Source of the DNA: Glycomyces luteolus
Lineage (GTDB): Bacteria > Actinomycetota > Actinomycetes > Mycobacteriales > Micromonosporaceae
Reading direction: 5' to 3'
Assembly (NCBI RefSeq): GCF_027622875.1
Contig: NZ_JAPZVP010000002.1
Location: 193,885-234,995 of the forward strand
Length of the DNA stretch: 41,111 nt
Part shown: positions 15,853-25,894 of the stretch, one piece after another
How the letters are laid out: every line of letters starts with the position of its first letter
How positions within the stretch are numbered: the first letter of the stretch is position 1
Program-made: the position numbers and the translations under genes
Notes under the pieces: generated by a model
Told to the model about the DNA's origin: nothing
The model's input: the letters and a program-made list of their open reading frames with translations, nothing else
Databases searched by the model: none

Positions 15853-16083
15853 CGAAGAAGCCTAACGCCGGACCGCGGCAGCGGTTCCGGGGTCGCTGGA
15901 GGCGACGCAGGAGCGCTGCGAGCCGGACGGGGCGGCCGGAGGGGTCCCGGTCCCCCGAGGTCGGTGTGTCGGTGCTGAGCGCCCCCGATACGACAGCGGC
16001 TCCGGGGTACGACGAAACGGCTCAGGCCGGTCGATCCAGGGACACGGGCCCGAACCGAAGCGGATGCTGGCGGCGGACGCGGA

Positions 16084-16131
16084 AACGGCTCGGCCCGCCG
16101 GATCCGATCGGATCCGGCGGGCCGAGCCGTT
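16084..16131. terminator. Perfect 48-bp palindrome downstream of the helicase gene
   Basis: The two 24-base halves (16084-16107 and 16108-16131) are exact reverse complements, with the centre at GGATCCGATCGGATCC. In RNA it would fold into a stem of about 22 bp with a minimal loop. It begins 17 bases past the helicase stop codon at 16148, so a terminator or 3'-end stabiliser for the helicase mRNA is the simplest reading. Perfect palindromes of this length are uncommon because they are unstable in replication. Confidence 0.75.
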
Positions 16132-16147
16132 GTGCTCTGGCTTTCGC

Positions 16148-17842
<1,695 letters not shown>

Positions 17843-18258
17843 TCTGTTCACCTCGTGGCGGAGGACGTCACCAGATCCGGGGAACTCGGCGCCACATTCA
17901 GTCTCGTCATACAGCGGCGACGACCGCCGGATTCGGGAAGTCGCCGCTTCGCAGGAGCGGTCCGGCGCGTGGCGCCGGTACCGCGTTCGAGGACCGCTCT
18001 CGCATCGCCGCTCTCGCATTGCCGAATAGGATTCGCGAGCTTCGTCGAGGGGACTGCCACCAGATGGCCGCGGTCGCTCCCGTCCATCGTACGCCCCGGA
18101 CGCACCTCCGTCTCGGAGCGACGCTGCGGTCAGGCCCCCAAGGTGGGCGGACTCACCCGTTCGGGGCCGTGCCGACCTGCGAAGACGCGTGTATCGGTCC
18201 GGTTCGCGACAGCCCCGCGAAGGCGAAGGCCACTCCGGGCCAGTGGTAACCTGCCCCC
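17843..18258. other. Divergent promoter region, helicase / ferritin-like gene
   Basis: This 416-bp intergenic stretch holds no convincing gene. For the helicase, TATGAC on the minus strand (17911-17906) is a possible -10. For the ferritin-like gene, TAACCT at 18247-18252 lies six bases before the GTG start and suggests a leaderless mRNA. The rest shows no clear element. Confidence 0.4.
18247..18252 (+). promoter_or_regulatory. Candidate -10 for a leaderless ferritin-like mRNA
   Basis: TAACCT matches the actinobacterial TANNNT -10 pattern and ends six bases before the GTG at 18259. Only C residues lie between, so there is no ribosome-binding site. Confidence 0.45.
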
Positions 18259-18951
18259 GTGTCCGAGACAACTGATCCCGCCGCGCAGTCCGACGACCCG
18301 GTTCCCGCCGCAACGGCCCCCAGCCGCGAGGCCGTCATCGATCTCCTTGGGCTGCTTGCCCTCGGCGAACTGCTCGCGTTCGAACGGATGGTCTACGACG
18401 CGCGTCTCGCGCCCGACCTCGGCCGCCGGGCCGCCCTCTCGGAGGCGGCCGTGGGTGAGATTCGCAACTACCGGCTCCTCGCCGACCGCCTGCAGGAGCT
18501 CGGCGCCGACCCCGGCGAGGCCATGGCCCCGTTCAAAGAGGCCTTCCGGTCCTTCGACGCCTCCACCTCGCCGCGCGACTGGCTCGAGGCGCTGGTGAAG
18601 GTCTACCTCGGCGACGCCGTCGCCGACGACTTCTTCCGCGTCGTCTCCGCCGGACTCGACGACAAGGACCGGCTCCTCATCGAGAGCGTCCTCGCCGAGA
18701 CCGGTGCCTCCGACCTGGCAGCCGACGAGATCCGCGCCGCCGTCGAGGCCGACCCCGCCGTCACCGGCCGCCTCTCGCTGTGGGCCCGCCGCCTCGTCGG
18801 CGAGGGCATCAACCGCGCCCAGGGCGTGGCCGCCGCCAACGAGCGCCTCACCGCGATCATCGTGGGCGACGGCGGCACCCTCGACGCGCTGCTGCGCAGG
18901 CTGACGCGCGCGCACCAGGACCGCATGAAATCCGTCGGGTTGAACAACTGA
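18259..18951 (+). CDS. Ferritin-like fold protein (MiaE-like)
   Basis: This 230-residue, mostly helical protein has a ferritin-like four-helix fold like that of the tRNA hydroxylase MiaE. After an acidic Ala/Pro N-terminus (1-20), candidate metal ligands appear in LLALGELLAFERMVYD, ALSEAAVGEIRNY, GDAVADDFF and EGINRAQG. Whether a full diiron site is kept cannot be judged by eye. The gene lies divergent from the RhlE-type helicase, as in mycobacteria, which suggests an RNA-related or conserved housekeeping role. GTG start, apparently leaderless. It reads towards the adaptor gene with a 96-bp gap. Confidence 0.75.
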   Translation: MSETTDPAAQSDDPVPAATAPSREAVIDLLGLLALGELLAFERMVYDARLAPDLGRRAALSEAAVGEIRNYRLLADRLQELGADPGEAMAPFKEAFRSFDASTSPRDWLEALVKVYLGDAVADDFFRVVSAGLDDKDRLLIESVLAETGASDLAADEIRAAVEADPAVTGRLSLWARRLVGEGINRAQGVAAANERLTAIIVGDGGTLDALLRRLTRAHQDRMKSVGLNN

Positions 18952-19047
18952 GGCCGGGCCCCGCAAGGGGCGTTACCGAATCGAGATGATTCGGCCGCAA
19001 CTGGACCCTTCCTTCCACGCGTCTTGGCGGTGGAGGAGGACACAAAC

Positions 19048-20337
19048 ATGCGGCTCAAGAAAAGCCATGTCGTCAGCGGGGTGCTCGCCCTGGCGCTGCT
19101 CGGCGCCACCGGCACCGCCTGGTACTTCGCGCTCCAGGCGCGCACCCCGGCGCAGCGCGCCGAGGAGACGGCCGAACCCGAGGACAGTGTGATCACCGTC
19201 CGGGTCGACCAGGACCAGCTGATCGACACACTCGAATTCGACGCGGTCCTCGACCGCACCGGGGACTTCCCCGTCCCGGCCCCGGCCGCACCCGAAGGGA
19301 TCGAGACCGCCCTGGCCTCGAAGCTCCCGCTCAAGGTCGGCGACGAGGTGAAGGCCGGCACCGTCCTCTTGGAGGTCTCCGGCCGCCCGATGATCGCCCT
19401 CGAGGGCGACGTGCCCGCCTACCGGGACCTCAAGGAGGGCGACACCGGGCCCGACGTGGAGCAGCTGCAGCTCGCGCTCCAGCAGATCTACGGCACCCCG
19501 AAGACCGGCACGTTCGACGCCCGGACCGTCTCGGACGTCAAGAAGCTCTACGACCACGCCGGCTACGACCACGCCACGACCTCTGAAGAGGTCCCCGACG
19601 AGACCACCGAGGGCGAGGAAGAGGTGCCCCCCGGGGGCGAGGGCGACGAGGAGGCCGAGAACACCGGCGGCGGCCAGGCCACCACTGTGGAGCGCGTGAT
19701 CGTGCCCTCCTCGGAGGTCGTGTTCCTGCCGGACCTGCCCATGCAGGTCGGCAAGATCAACGCCAAGCAGTCCGCGCCCGTCGGCACCGAAGAGCCCGTC
19801 ATGGTGCTCGCCTCCGGCGACTGGAAGCTCGAGGCGAAGCTCGATGAAGAGGTCGCCTCGGAGCTCTCGAAGCTCGGCGGCGACGCCGAACTCGAATTCG
19901 GCGACGGCCCGATGGAGGGCCAGGAGGTCGGCGCGTTCGAGCTCGAGACCCGCGAGGAGGCCCCCGAGGAAGGCGGCGACTTCTACGAAGGCGAAGGCGA
20001 GCCGGAGCCCGTCGAAGTCACCTACGCGGTCTTCGAATTCGACGCCGACAAGATCGAGGGCATCGAGGACCTCGCCCCCGGCGAGGAGCAGGAGGTCACG
20101 CTCGTCCGCGCCCGCTCCGCCGAGGACGCGCTCATCGTCCCGCTCTCCGCACTGTGGACCGACGCGGAGGACCGCACCATGCTCACCGTCGTCGACGGCG
20201 AGGACCAGAAGGAGCGCCACGTCGAAGTCAACGTGACCCTCCGCCACGAGGGACGCGGCGTCGTCGAGGCCGTGGACGGAGAGCTCGCCAAAGACGACGA
20301 GGTCGTGATCGCCTGGCGCGACCGGGAAAACGCCTGA
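19048..20337 (+). CDS. Efflux adaptor with peptidoglycan-binding-like domain
   Basis: This 429-residue HlyD/MacA-type adaptor has an N-terminal membrane anchor (HVVSGVLALALLGATGTAWY, about 6-25) and an extracellular remainder. That part contains a biotinyl-lipoyl-like half (DEVKAGTVLLEVSGRPMIAL). A peptidoglycan-binding-type helical domain follows (KEGDTGPDVEQLQLALQQIY, about 130-175), where coiled-coil hairpins would be in Gram-negative adaptors. A very acidic Glu/Gly linker (about 180-210) and C-terminal beta-barrel segments come next. In actinobacteria such proteins work with MacB-type permeases. The ATG at 19048 follows GGAGGAGG. It shares one base with the permease gene (TGATG), so the two are translationally coupled. 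Confidence 0.8.
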   Translation: MRLKKSHVVSGVLALALLGATGTAWYFALQARTPAQRAEETAEPEDSVITVRVDQDQLIDTLEFDAVLDRTGDFPVPAPAAPEGIETALASKLPLKVGDEVKAGTVLLEVSGRPMIALEGDVPAYRDLKEGDTGPDVEQLQLALQQIYGTPKTGTFDARTVSDVKKLYDHAGYDHATTSEEVPDETTEGEEEVPPGGEGDEEAENTGGGQATTVERVIVPSSEVVFLPDLPMQVGKINAKQSAPVGTEEPVMVLASGDWKLEAKLDEEVASELSKLGGDAELEFGDGPMEGQEVGAFELETREEAPEEGGDFYEGEGEPEPVEVTYAVFEFDADKIEGIEDLAPGEEQEVTLVRARSAEDALIVPLSALWTDAEDRTMLTVVDGEDQKERHVEVNVTLRHEGRGVVEAVDGELAKDDEVVIAWRDRENA

Positions 20338-21695
20338 TGGCCCGGAAGCGCCGCGAACCCGAGACCGACACCGAACTCCTGGAGTACGTCTCCGCGGAGG
20401 AAAGTGAAGCGGTCGGGGCCGAACCGCGCGGCCGCAAAGGCCGCCGAGCCGCCAAGCGGGCGGCCAAGGCGGAGCGGAAGGCCGCCAAGGCCGCAGCGCC
20501 GAAACGGCAGGGCCGCTTCGGAGTCCGCAGCATGGGCATCGCCTACGAGGCGTTCCAGTCCCTGCGCGGCCGCTCCATGCGCACCTGGATGACCGCGATC
20601 GGCATCGCACTCGGCATCGCCGCCACCGTCGCCACCGTGGGCCTCTCGTCCACCTCGGCCGCGGCCATCGCCGAGCGTTTCAACGCCACCGAGGCCACTC
20701 AGGTCACCGTCTCGTTCTCCAACAACATGCGCGACGCCGGCTTCGCGCCCACATTGGAGTCCAGCGAGCGGGTCCGGGAGATCATCGGCGTCCAGGACGC
20801 CGGCATCTTCTGCGCCTCAGGCGAAGAGCGGCAGGCCTCCCGCACCGAGTCCCAGGACTACGTGCGCGACGTGCCGGTCTTCGGCATGGAACCCGGCGCG
20901 ATGGACGCCTTCGGCTTCACCTTCGTCGAAGGCGCGGCCTTCGACATCGGACACGTCTCCCGCGACGACAAGGTCGCCGTCGTCGACGAGTCCGCCGCCC
21001 GCGACCTCGGCTACGCCTCGCTCGAAGGCGGCCCGATGATCTACCTCAACGGCGAGGAGTACGCCCTCGTCGGCATCTACACCGCGCCCGAAGGCGAAGC
21101 CAAGCTCACCGGCGCCGTGATCATCCCGCCCACTCCGTGCACCGCCGCCGACCCCGAATACGGGGCCGCGGAGGTCTTCATCCGCACCGACCTGGGCGCC
21201 GCCGACAAGGTCGCCAAGACCGCCCCGACCGCGGTCTTCCCCGAAGGCGCCGAGAACCTCTCGATCACCAAGCCCTCGGACCTGCGGAACTTCCGCAAAG
21301 GCGTGGAGAACGAGATGCAGGCCCTCCTGCTCGGCCTCGCGGGCGTCTCGCTCGTCATCGGCGCCGTCTCGGTCTCCAACACCGCGCTCGTCTCGGTCAT
21401 GGAGCGCCGCAGCGAGATCGGCCTGCGCCGCGCCGTCGGCGCCGCCCGACGGGCGGTCGCCATGCAGTTCGTGTGGGAATCGACCCTCATCGGACTCATC
21501 GGCGGCCTCTTCGGCACGGTGCTCGGCGTCAACGTCACCGCGATCGTCTCGCTCTACCGCGACTGGCAGATCGTGTTCGACCCGATGCTGTTCGCCGCCG
21601 GACCGATCATCGGCGCGGTCGTGGGCGTCGTCGCCGGCGTCTACCCCGCCTGGCGCGCCAGCCGCATCCCGCCCGCGGTGACCCTCCGGGCCTGA
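20337..21695 (+). CDS. MacB/FtsX-type ABC transporter permease
   Basis: This 452-residue permease has a basic, Ala/Lys-rich cytoplasmic N-terminus of about 60 residues (GRRAAKRAAKAERKAAKAAA) and one helix (about 82-105). A periplasmic MacB core domain follows (about 110-320), then three C-terminal helices including the FtsX region (GVSLVIGAVSVSNTALVSVM, then ERRSEIGLRRAVGA). The end PAWRASRIPPAVTLRA is typical of the family. The start overlaps the adaptor stop by one base. The ATP-binding subunit normally encoded with these two genes is missing from the window, so an ATPase from elsewhere must be used if the transporter works. Confidence 0.87.
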   Translation: MARKRREPETDTELLEYVSAEESEAVGAEPRGRKGRRAAKRAAKAERKAAKAAAPKRQGRFGVRSMGIAYEAFQSLRGRSMRTWMTAIGIALGIAATVATVGLSSTSAAAIAERFNATEATQVTVSFSNNMRDAGFAPTLESSERVREIIGVQDAGIFCASGEERQASRTESQDYVRDVPVFGMEPGAMDAFGFTFVEGAAFDIGHVSRDDKVAVVDESAARDLGYASLEGGPMIYLNGEEYALVGIYTAPEGEAKLTGAVIIPPTPCTAADPEYGAAEVFIRTDLGAADKVAKTAPTAVFPEGAENLSITKPSDLRNFRKGVENEMQALLLGLAGVSLVIGAVSVSNTALVSVMERRSEIGLRRAVGAARRAVAMQFVWESTLIGLIGGLFGTVLGVNVTAIVSLYRDWQIVFDPMLFAAGPIIGAVVGVVAGVYPAWRASRIPPAVTLRA

Positions 21696-21711
21696 CCCTC
21701 GTTAGTCCCCG

Positions 21712-22353
21712 GTGAGACTCACCGAGGACGCACGGGACCTGTTCCTGCCCGCCGCCTGCGCCTCCTGCCGGAGCGCGCCGGCGGCGGGCAGCGGTCTGTG
21801 CGCCGACTGCGCCGCCGACCTGCTCGCCCTCCGCCCCCTCCTCGCCTCAACGGCCTTGCGCACCGCGCCGCCGGTCGTCGCGGGCGGGCCCTACGCCGGA
21901 ACGCTCGCTGAAGCGCTCAACGAATACAAGGAACGCTCCCGCCGCGAACTCGCCCCCGCACTCGGCGTGCTCCTGGCCCGCGCGCTGGCGGTCGTGACCG
22001 AGGAGGTCCCCGGCGCCGTGCTCGTCCCGGTCCCGCCCACCCGCGCCGCCCGCCGCGCCCGCGGCTTCGACCACGTGGCCCATGCCTGCGCGGGCCTCGG
22101 CGACCTCCGCCCGGTGCTGCGGGCCCGGCCCCGGCCCGACTCGGTGGGCCTCAGCCCGCGGCAGCGCGCCGCCCACGCGCGGGCGAGCCTCCACGCCGTC
22201 CCGCGCCGCCTCGCGGCCCTCGCCGCGCTGCGCCGCCCCGCGATCCTGGTGGACGACATCGTCACCACGGGCGCGACGCTCGGCGCCGCGGCCGCGATCC
22301 TGCGCGGCGCGGGCGTACACGTGCCCGCCGCGATCGCGGTCGCCGCCGCATGA
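21712..22353 (+). CDS. comF: ComF-family phosphoribosyltransferase-like protein
   Basis: This 213-residue protein has an N-terminal Cys pair motif (CASC then CADC, a zinc-ribbon-like element) and a C-terminal phosphoribosyltransferase fold. The PRPP loop is ILVDDIVTTGATLGAA and the block is VPVPPTRAARRARGFDH. ComF is a DNA-uptake competence protein in Bacillus; in actinobacteria its role is unclear. It lies upstream of hpf, with secA further on, the order comF-hpf-secA known from mycobacteria. GTG at 21712, without a strong ribosome site, 16 bp after the permease stop. Confidence 0.85.
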   Translation: MRLTEDARDLFLPAACASCRSAPAAGSGLCADCAADLLALRPLLASTALRTAPPVVAGGPYAGTLAEALNEYKERSRRELAPALGVLLARALAVVTEEVPGAVLVPVPPTRAARRARGFDHVAHACAGLGDLRPVLRARPRPDSVGLSPRQRAAHARASLHAVPRRLAALAALRRPAILVDDIVTTGATLGAAAAILRGAGVHVPAAIAVAAA

Positions 22354-22762
22354 GCGTGGCGGGAGTGGTTCACGGGGCGATGCTGCCGGGTACCCCTCTC
22401 GCTGTCGGCAAGGCGACAAGCCGTTAGTCGCCGCTTCGGCCGCGAATGCGAAGAGTTGTCTCCGGTCCGCCGAATCTCGCGCGCGCGTGCCCATTCCCAT
22501 TGGAGAATTCCGGTAGCCGAAGGGTCGACTTTCGGTGAACGAAGGGATAGTCTCGAAATCTCAGATCGGTAACGAGACGACAGAGGCCAGATGGCTCAAA
22601 GGTGAACGCCCCCAATAACTGAGGCGCGGAACCCCAGGTCGTTCCACCCGTGAGAGGAGGTCGCTGCTTCCGCCGTACCGGACCATCGGCTCCGGACCCA
22701 GCACGCACAACTTCGTTCGCATCACCGCCGCCAGACGCGGGATGCACCTGGGAGGTTCAGAG
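22354..22762. other. Long leader region between comF and hpf
   Basis: These 409 bases hold no convincing gene. They contain a possible stress-type promoter at 22368-22393. The region after about 22490 is less GC-rich than its surroundings, with a possible -10 (GATAGT) near 22546, and may be a long structured 5' leader for hpf. Confidence 0.4.
22368..22393 (+). promoter_or_regulatory. Candidate SigB/SigF-type stress promoter for hpf
   Basis: GTTC at 22368-22371 and GGGTAC at 22388-22393 are 16 bases apart. This matches the general-stress pattern GTTT-N15-17-GGGTA used by SigB/SigF-type factors. Hibernation factors are commonly stress-induced, so the position is sensible, but the leader to the start at 22763 would be about 360 bases. 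Confidence 0.35.
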
Positions 22763-23425
22763 GTGGACATCGTCGTCAAGGGTCGCAACGTGGAGGTCCC
22801 CGACCACTACCGCGAGCTCGTCGAGGAGAAGATCGAATCGAAGATCGCCAAGTACCTCGCCCGTTACGACGGGGAGGCGATCGATATCGACGTCGAGCTC
22901 TATCACGAGCCCAATCCGCGCCAGGCCGACCACGCCCAGCGAGTCGAGATCACCTGCCGTCCCAAGGGGACGGTCATGCGTGCCGAGGCCTGCGCGGGGG
23001 ACTTCCGGTCCGCGTTCGAACTCGCCGTGACCAAGCTCGGCCACCAGCTCCGCAAGAACACCGATCGCAAGCGCGTCCATCGTGGAGGGACGAAGGCCCC
23101 CATGTCGGTGGCGCAGGCGACCTCCAACGGCAACAACGTGAACGGCACCCTGCTCGCCGAGCCCGAAACGAAGGACGCGGCCTCGGCCCACTTCATCTCC
23201 GAGGACGTCGACCACTTCGACGGCCTCGTCGAGGACCACCTGCCCGGCCGGATCGTGCGCGAGAAGATCCACCCGGGCGAGCCGATGACCGTCGACGACG
23301 CACTCCAGAACATGGAGCTCGTCGGGCACGACTTCTACCTGTTCCACGACAAGGAGAGCGGCCGCCCGTCGGTCGTCTACCGCCGCCGGGCCTTCGACTA
23401 CGGCCTGCTGCGGCTCGACCTCTGA
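22763..23425 (+). CDS. hpf: Ribosome hibernation promoting factor, long form
   Basis: This 220-residue protein binds 30S subunits and pairs 70S ribosomes into inactive 100S dimers in stationary phase. The N-terminal S30AE domain (about 1-105) opens MDIVVKGRNVEVPDHYRELV and has the basic end KLGHQLRKNTDRKRVHRG. After a variable linker, the C-terminal dimerisation domain (about 155-220) includes GRIVREKIHPGEPMTVDDAL and LVGHDFYLFHDKESGRPSVV. The GTG at 22763 is preferred to the ATG at 22742 because GGAGG (22751-22755) lies 7 bases before it. Three hairpins in a row follow the gene. Confidence 0.95.
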   Translation: MDIVVKGRNVEVPDHYRELVEEKIESKIAKYLARYDGEAIDIDVELYHEPNPRQADHAQRVEITCRPKGTVMRAEACAGDFRSAFELAVTKLGHQLRKNTDRKRVHRGGTKAPMSVAQATSNGNNVNGTLLAEPETKDAASAHFISEDVDHFDGLVEDHLPGRIVREKIHPGEPMTVDDALQNMELVGHDFYLFHDKESGRPSVVYRRRAFDYGLLRLDL

Positions 23426-23434
23426 CCAGGACCG

Positions 23435-23481
23435 CGGTGCCGCACACCCGGCACCGTTGAAGAGGGGGGACTTTCCTCTTC
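23435..23481 (+). terminator. Two consecutive hairpins after hpf
   Basis: CGGTGCCG/CGGCACCG (23435-23442 with 23449-23456) is followed directly by GAAGAGG/CCTCTTC (23459-23465 with 23475-23481). Both stems are perfect. They begin ten bases after the hpf stop codon and probably form the 3' end of its mRNA. Confidence 0.6.
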
Positions 23482-23519
23482 GGCCCGGATGTTGTTGAGG
23501 GGTGGCATCCGGACCGGAC

Positions 23520-23547
23520 GAGGCCCCGGGCGCGAGCCCGGGGCCTC
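23520..23547. terminator. Bidirectional terminator hairpin
   Basis: A perfect 12-bp stem, GAGGCCCCGGGC with GCCCGGGGCCTC, closes on a GCGA loop. It lies between the convergent hpf and L,D-transpeptidase genes, 43 bases beyond the latter's stop, and can end both transcripts. Confidence 0.75.
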
Positions 23548-23590
23548 GATCCATGTTCATTCGCTTGTCGCTGCGGGGAATTCGCCGGGC

Positions 23591-24748
23591 CTAGAGGGCC
23601 GAGCCTTCCTTCCACTCGTCGAAGGACAGCACCCAGTAGCCCCAGCCGTTGTCCCACGGCATCTCGCGCGGGGAGGAGTCGCCCACGACCTCGACCGGGT
23701 CGCCGCGCTGCGCCATGTGGTAGAACCACTCGGCGTCGGACTCGCTGGCGTTCAGGCACCCGTGCGAGAGGTTCGCCTCGCCCAGGCTGCCGTTCCACGG
23801 GGCGCCGTGCACGAACTCGCCGGTGGCGTTGATGCGGGTGGCCCAGTTGACGTCCGTCGAGTAGTAGCCCTCGTCGCCCTCCTCCTTGCCGGGGGAGACC
23901 ATGGTCTTCTTCTCGAACTTCTCCATCACCAGGTGCGTGCCGGTGGCGGTGTAGTACTCGAACTCCTCGCCGTTGCCGCCGCTGATCGGGATCTCGCGGG
24001 CCACTTCGCCGTCGACCTCGACGGTCATCGTGTGCGAGTCCAGGTCGGCGCGGGAGATCTGCGATTCGCCGATGACCATCTGGGCGGTGTAGTCCTCGCC
24101 GCCCCACGTGTCGCCGCCGAGGAACTCGCCCTCGAAGTTCGCGGTGAACGTGATGGTCTGGTGCCCTTCCCAGTACTCCTTCGTCCGGTAGATCACCGTG
24201 TCGTCGTCGATCCAGCGCCAAGCGCCCTCGTGGGGCTTCTCGGACTCGACGACGAGCAGGCCCTCGACGGCGGCCCGGTCGGGGGCGTCCTCGGTGAAGG
24301 TCACGATGATCGGGGCGCCCACGCCGACCTCTTCGCCGTCGGCCACCGGGGTGACGTCGGCGACCTCGAAGCCGGAGCTCTCGCGGGCCTCGGTCGTGAA
24401 CTGCTTCTCGAACTCGGTGACGGTGCCGTCGGAGCTGACGGCCTTCGCCACCACCGTGTGGGTGGACCCGGCGTCGAGGATGCCCTCGGACGTCCAGGTG
24501 GTGAGGTCCTCCGAGAACGAGCCGTCGATGGTCTCGGAGCGGTCGGACGTGACATTGACCTCTTCGAGGATGCCGTCCACCACGGACAGCGTGAACGGCG
24601 CCGTCGGGTCCTGCTCCTCGACGGCGTCCATCGACACCACCGGGACGATCGGCGCCGGCGTGAACGTCCCCGTCTGGGGCGCACTGCAGGCCCCCGCCAG
24701 GAGCAGCAGGGACAGCACCGCCAAGGCGCGCGCGGGCATGAGCTTCAA
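23591..24748 (-). CDS. L,D-transpeptidase lipoprotein (YkuD domain)
   Basis: This 385-residue cell-wall enzyme makes 3-3 crosslinks in peptidoglycan outside the membrane. The signal sequence ends in the lipobox LLAGAC (lipidated Cys near residue 21). Ig-like domains follow (about 45-250), then the YkuD catalytic domain (about 255-370) with the signature EFVHGAPWNGSLGEANLSHG and catalytic Cys331 in SHGCLN. This is the architecture of mycobacterial LdtMt2-type enzymes. The C-terminal extension (WDNGWGYWVLSFDEWKEG) is the usual Trp-rich tail. The TTG at 24748 is chosen because GGAGG lies 8 bases upstream; the ATG three codons later is the alternative. The gene follows the GNAT genes on the same strand and is convergent with hpf. 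Confidence 0.9.
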   Translation of the reverse strand: MKLMPARALAVLSLLLLAGACSAPQTGTFTPAPIVPVVSMDAVEEQDPTAPFTLSVVDGILEEVNVTSDRSETIDGSFSEDLTTWTSEGILDAGSTHTVVAKAVSSDGTVTEFEKQFTTEARESSGFEVADVTPVADGEEVGVGAPIIVTFTEDAPDRAAVEGLLVVESEKPHEGAWRWIDDDTVIYRTKEYWEGHQTITFTANFEGEFLGGDTWGGEDYTAQMVIGESQISRADLDSHTMTVEVDGEVAREIPISGGNGEEFEYYTATGTHLVMEKFEKKTMVSPGKEEGDEGYYSTDVNWATRINATGEFVHGAPWNGSLGEANLSHGCLNASESDAEWFYHMAQRGDPVEVVGDSSPREMPWDNGWGYWVLSFDEWKEGSAL

Positions 24749-24823
24749 AGGGGGTTCCTCCACAAAGCGAAGTGACTGGACCACTATAGCTTCGACGCTC
24801 GGCCCTACCTGTTGGGTTGCACG

Positions 24824-25795
24824 TCAATCACTACTAAGTGAGGCCCACAACAGGGTGTCCCGCCGCCGCCCCGAGAGGGTCGGCAGACCGCCCCGTTCGA
24901 CGCCTTCGAGCCGGAACCCGGCGCGCCGCAGGACCGCCTGCGACGCGGTGTTGTGGATGTCGGTCCCCGCCCACACCCGGTCGAGCCCGACCTCCTTGAA
25001 CGCCCACCGGCGCAGCAGCCGCACCGCGCGCGTCGCGTACCCGCGCCCGCGCGTCTCGGGACGCAGGTCGTAGCCGATCATCCCGGTTCCGACCACGCGC
25101 GCCACGTCGTAGAGCCCGATCGTGCCCTGGTAGCCCGTGCCGTCGTCGATGACCATGAGGGCGCTGCGGCCGCGCAGCCACTCGACCGCCGCCCGCCACT
25201 CGCAGACCTCGCGGGCCTCCAGCTCGCTCGGCGGGAGCGGCAGGACCGCGCCGGAGTAGACCTCCGGGCGCGAGCGGTGCCGCAGGTGCGCCTCGTAGTC
25301 GTCGGGGGTCAAGGGCCGCAGTGTGATCAGATCGTCCCTCAGGGTCCCGCCCGGCAGGTCCGGCAGCACCCGCGGCGCCGGGCCCGGCCCGTCGCCCGGC
25401 AGCAGCCCGAGCGTCAGGGCCGTGGTGCCGTCCCAGGCCGCGCCTGGCGCCACGCCGCCGTCGGGCCGGAACCCTGCCCGCATGGCGGCTCGGATGGCGG
25501 CCTGGTCGCGTACAGGCGGGCGAACTTCGAAGCGCGACGCGCCGGAGGCGAACACGCCCGGGGCGACCGCCCGCAGCATCACCGCCGCCAGGTGCTTGCC
25601 GCGCCGCTCGGGCGCGACCCAGTACCGCACGCCCACGGTGCTCCCGGCGGTGGCGAAGCCGAGCGCGCCCCAGACCGACTCGTCCTCGGGGCCGACGGCG
25701 AGGGCGTCGGGCGCGAACCCGCAGTCGACCTTCGCGTCCTCAGGCGCGACGCGCAGCGAGAACGCCGCGGCATCGACGGGCTCGAAGACATACAC
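24824..25795 (-). CDS. Double-GNAT acetyltransferase
   Basis: This 323-residue protein consists of two GNAT-like halves. The C-terminal half (about 155-320) is complete and of the RimJ/RimL type: LITLRPLTPDDYEAHLRH, then RPETRGRGYATRAVRLLRRW as the acetyl-CoA loop, and ASQAVLRRAGFRLEG. The N-terminal half (about 1-140) keeps a shortened version (YWVAPERRGKHLAAVMLRAV) and looks partly degenerate. The substrate is unknown, perhaps a protein N-terminus or small amine. The GTG at 25795 is used; a TTG at 25831 would add 12 unlikely residues. The neighbour upstream is another double GNAT on the same strand. Confidence 0.78.
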   Translation of the reverse strand: MYVFEPVDAAAFSLRVAPEDAKVDCGFAPDALAVGPEDESVWGALGFATAGSTVGVRYWVAPERRGKHLAAVMLRAVAPGVFASGASRFEVRPPVRDQAAIRAAMRAGFRPDGGVAPGAAWDGTTALTLGLLPGDGPGPAPRVLPDLPGGTLRDDLITLRPLTPDDYEAHLRHRSRPEVYSGAVLPLPPSELEAREVCEWRAAVEWLRGRSALMVIDDGTGYQGTIGLYDVARVVGTGMIGYDLRPETRGRGYATRAVRLLRRWAFKEVGLDRVWAGTDIHNTASQAVLRRAGFRLEGVERGGLPTLSGRRRDTLLWASLSSD

Positions 25796-25894
25796 GCCCT
25801 CAGCCAAGCAGGGACGACACCGTCCCGTCAACCATTCGGCGAACAGGATTCACGAATCGCTCAGGTCGCCCGGTTCATCCCAGGTCGTCGGGGC

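Noticed and set aside
17843..18313. N-terminal extension of the helicase frame and a 645-residue plus-strand frame across it
   Set aside because: The extension has no resemblance to DEAD-box proteins, and a proper ribosome site precedes the GTG at 17842. The plus-strand frame is antisense to the helicase.
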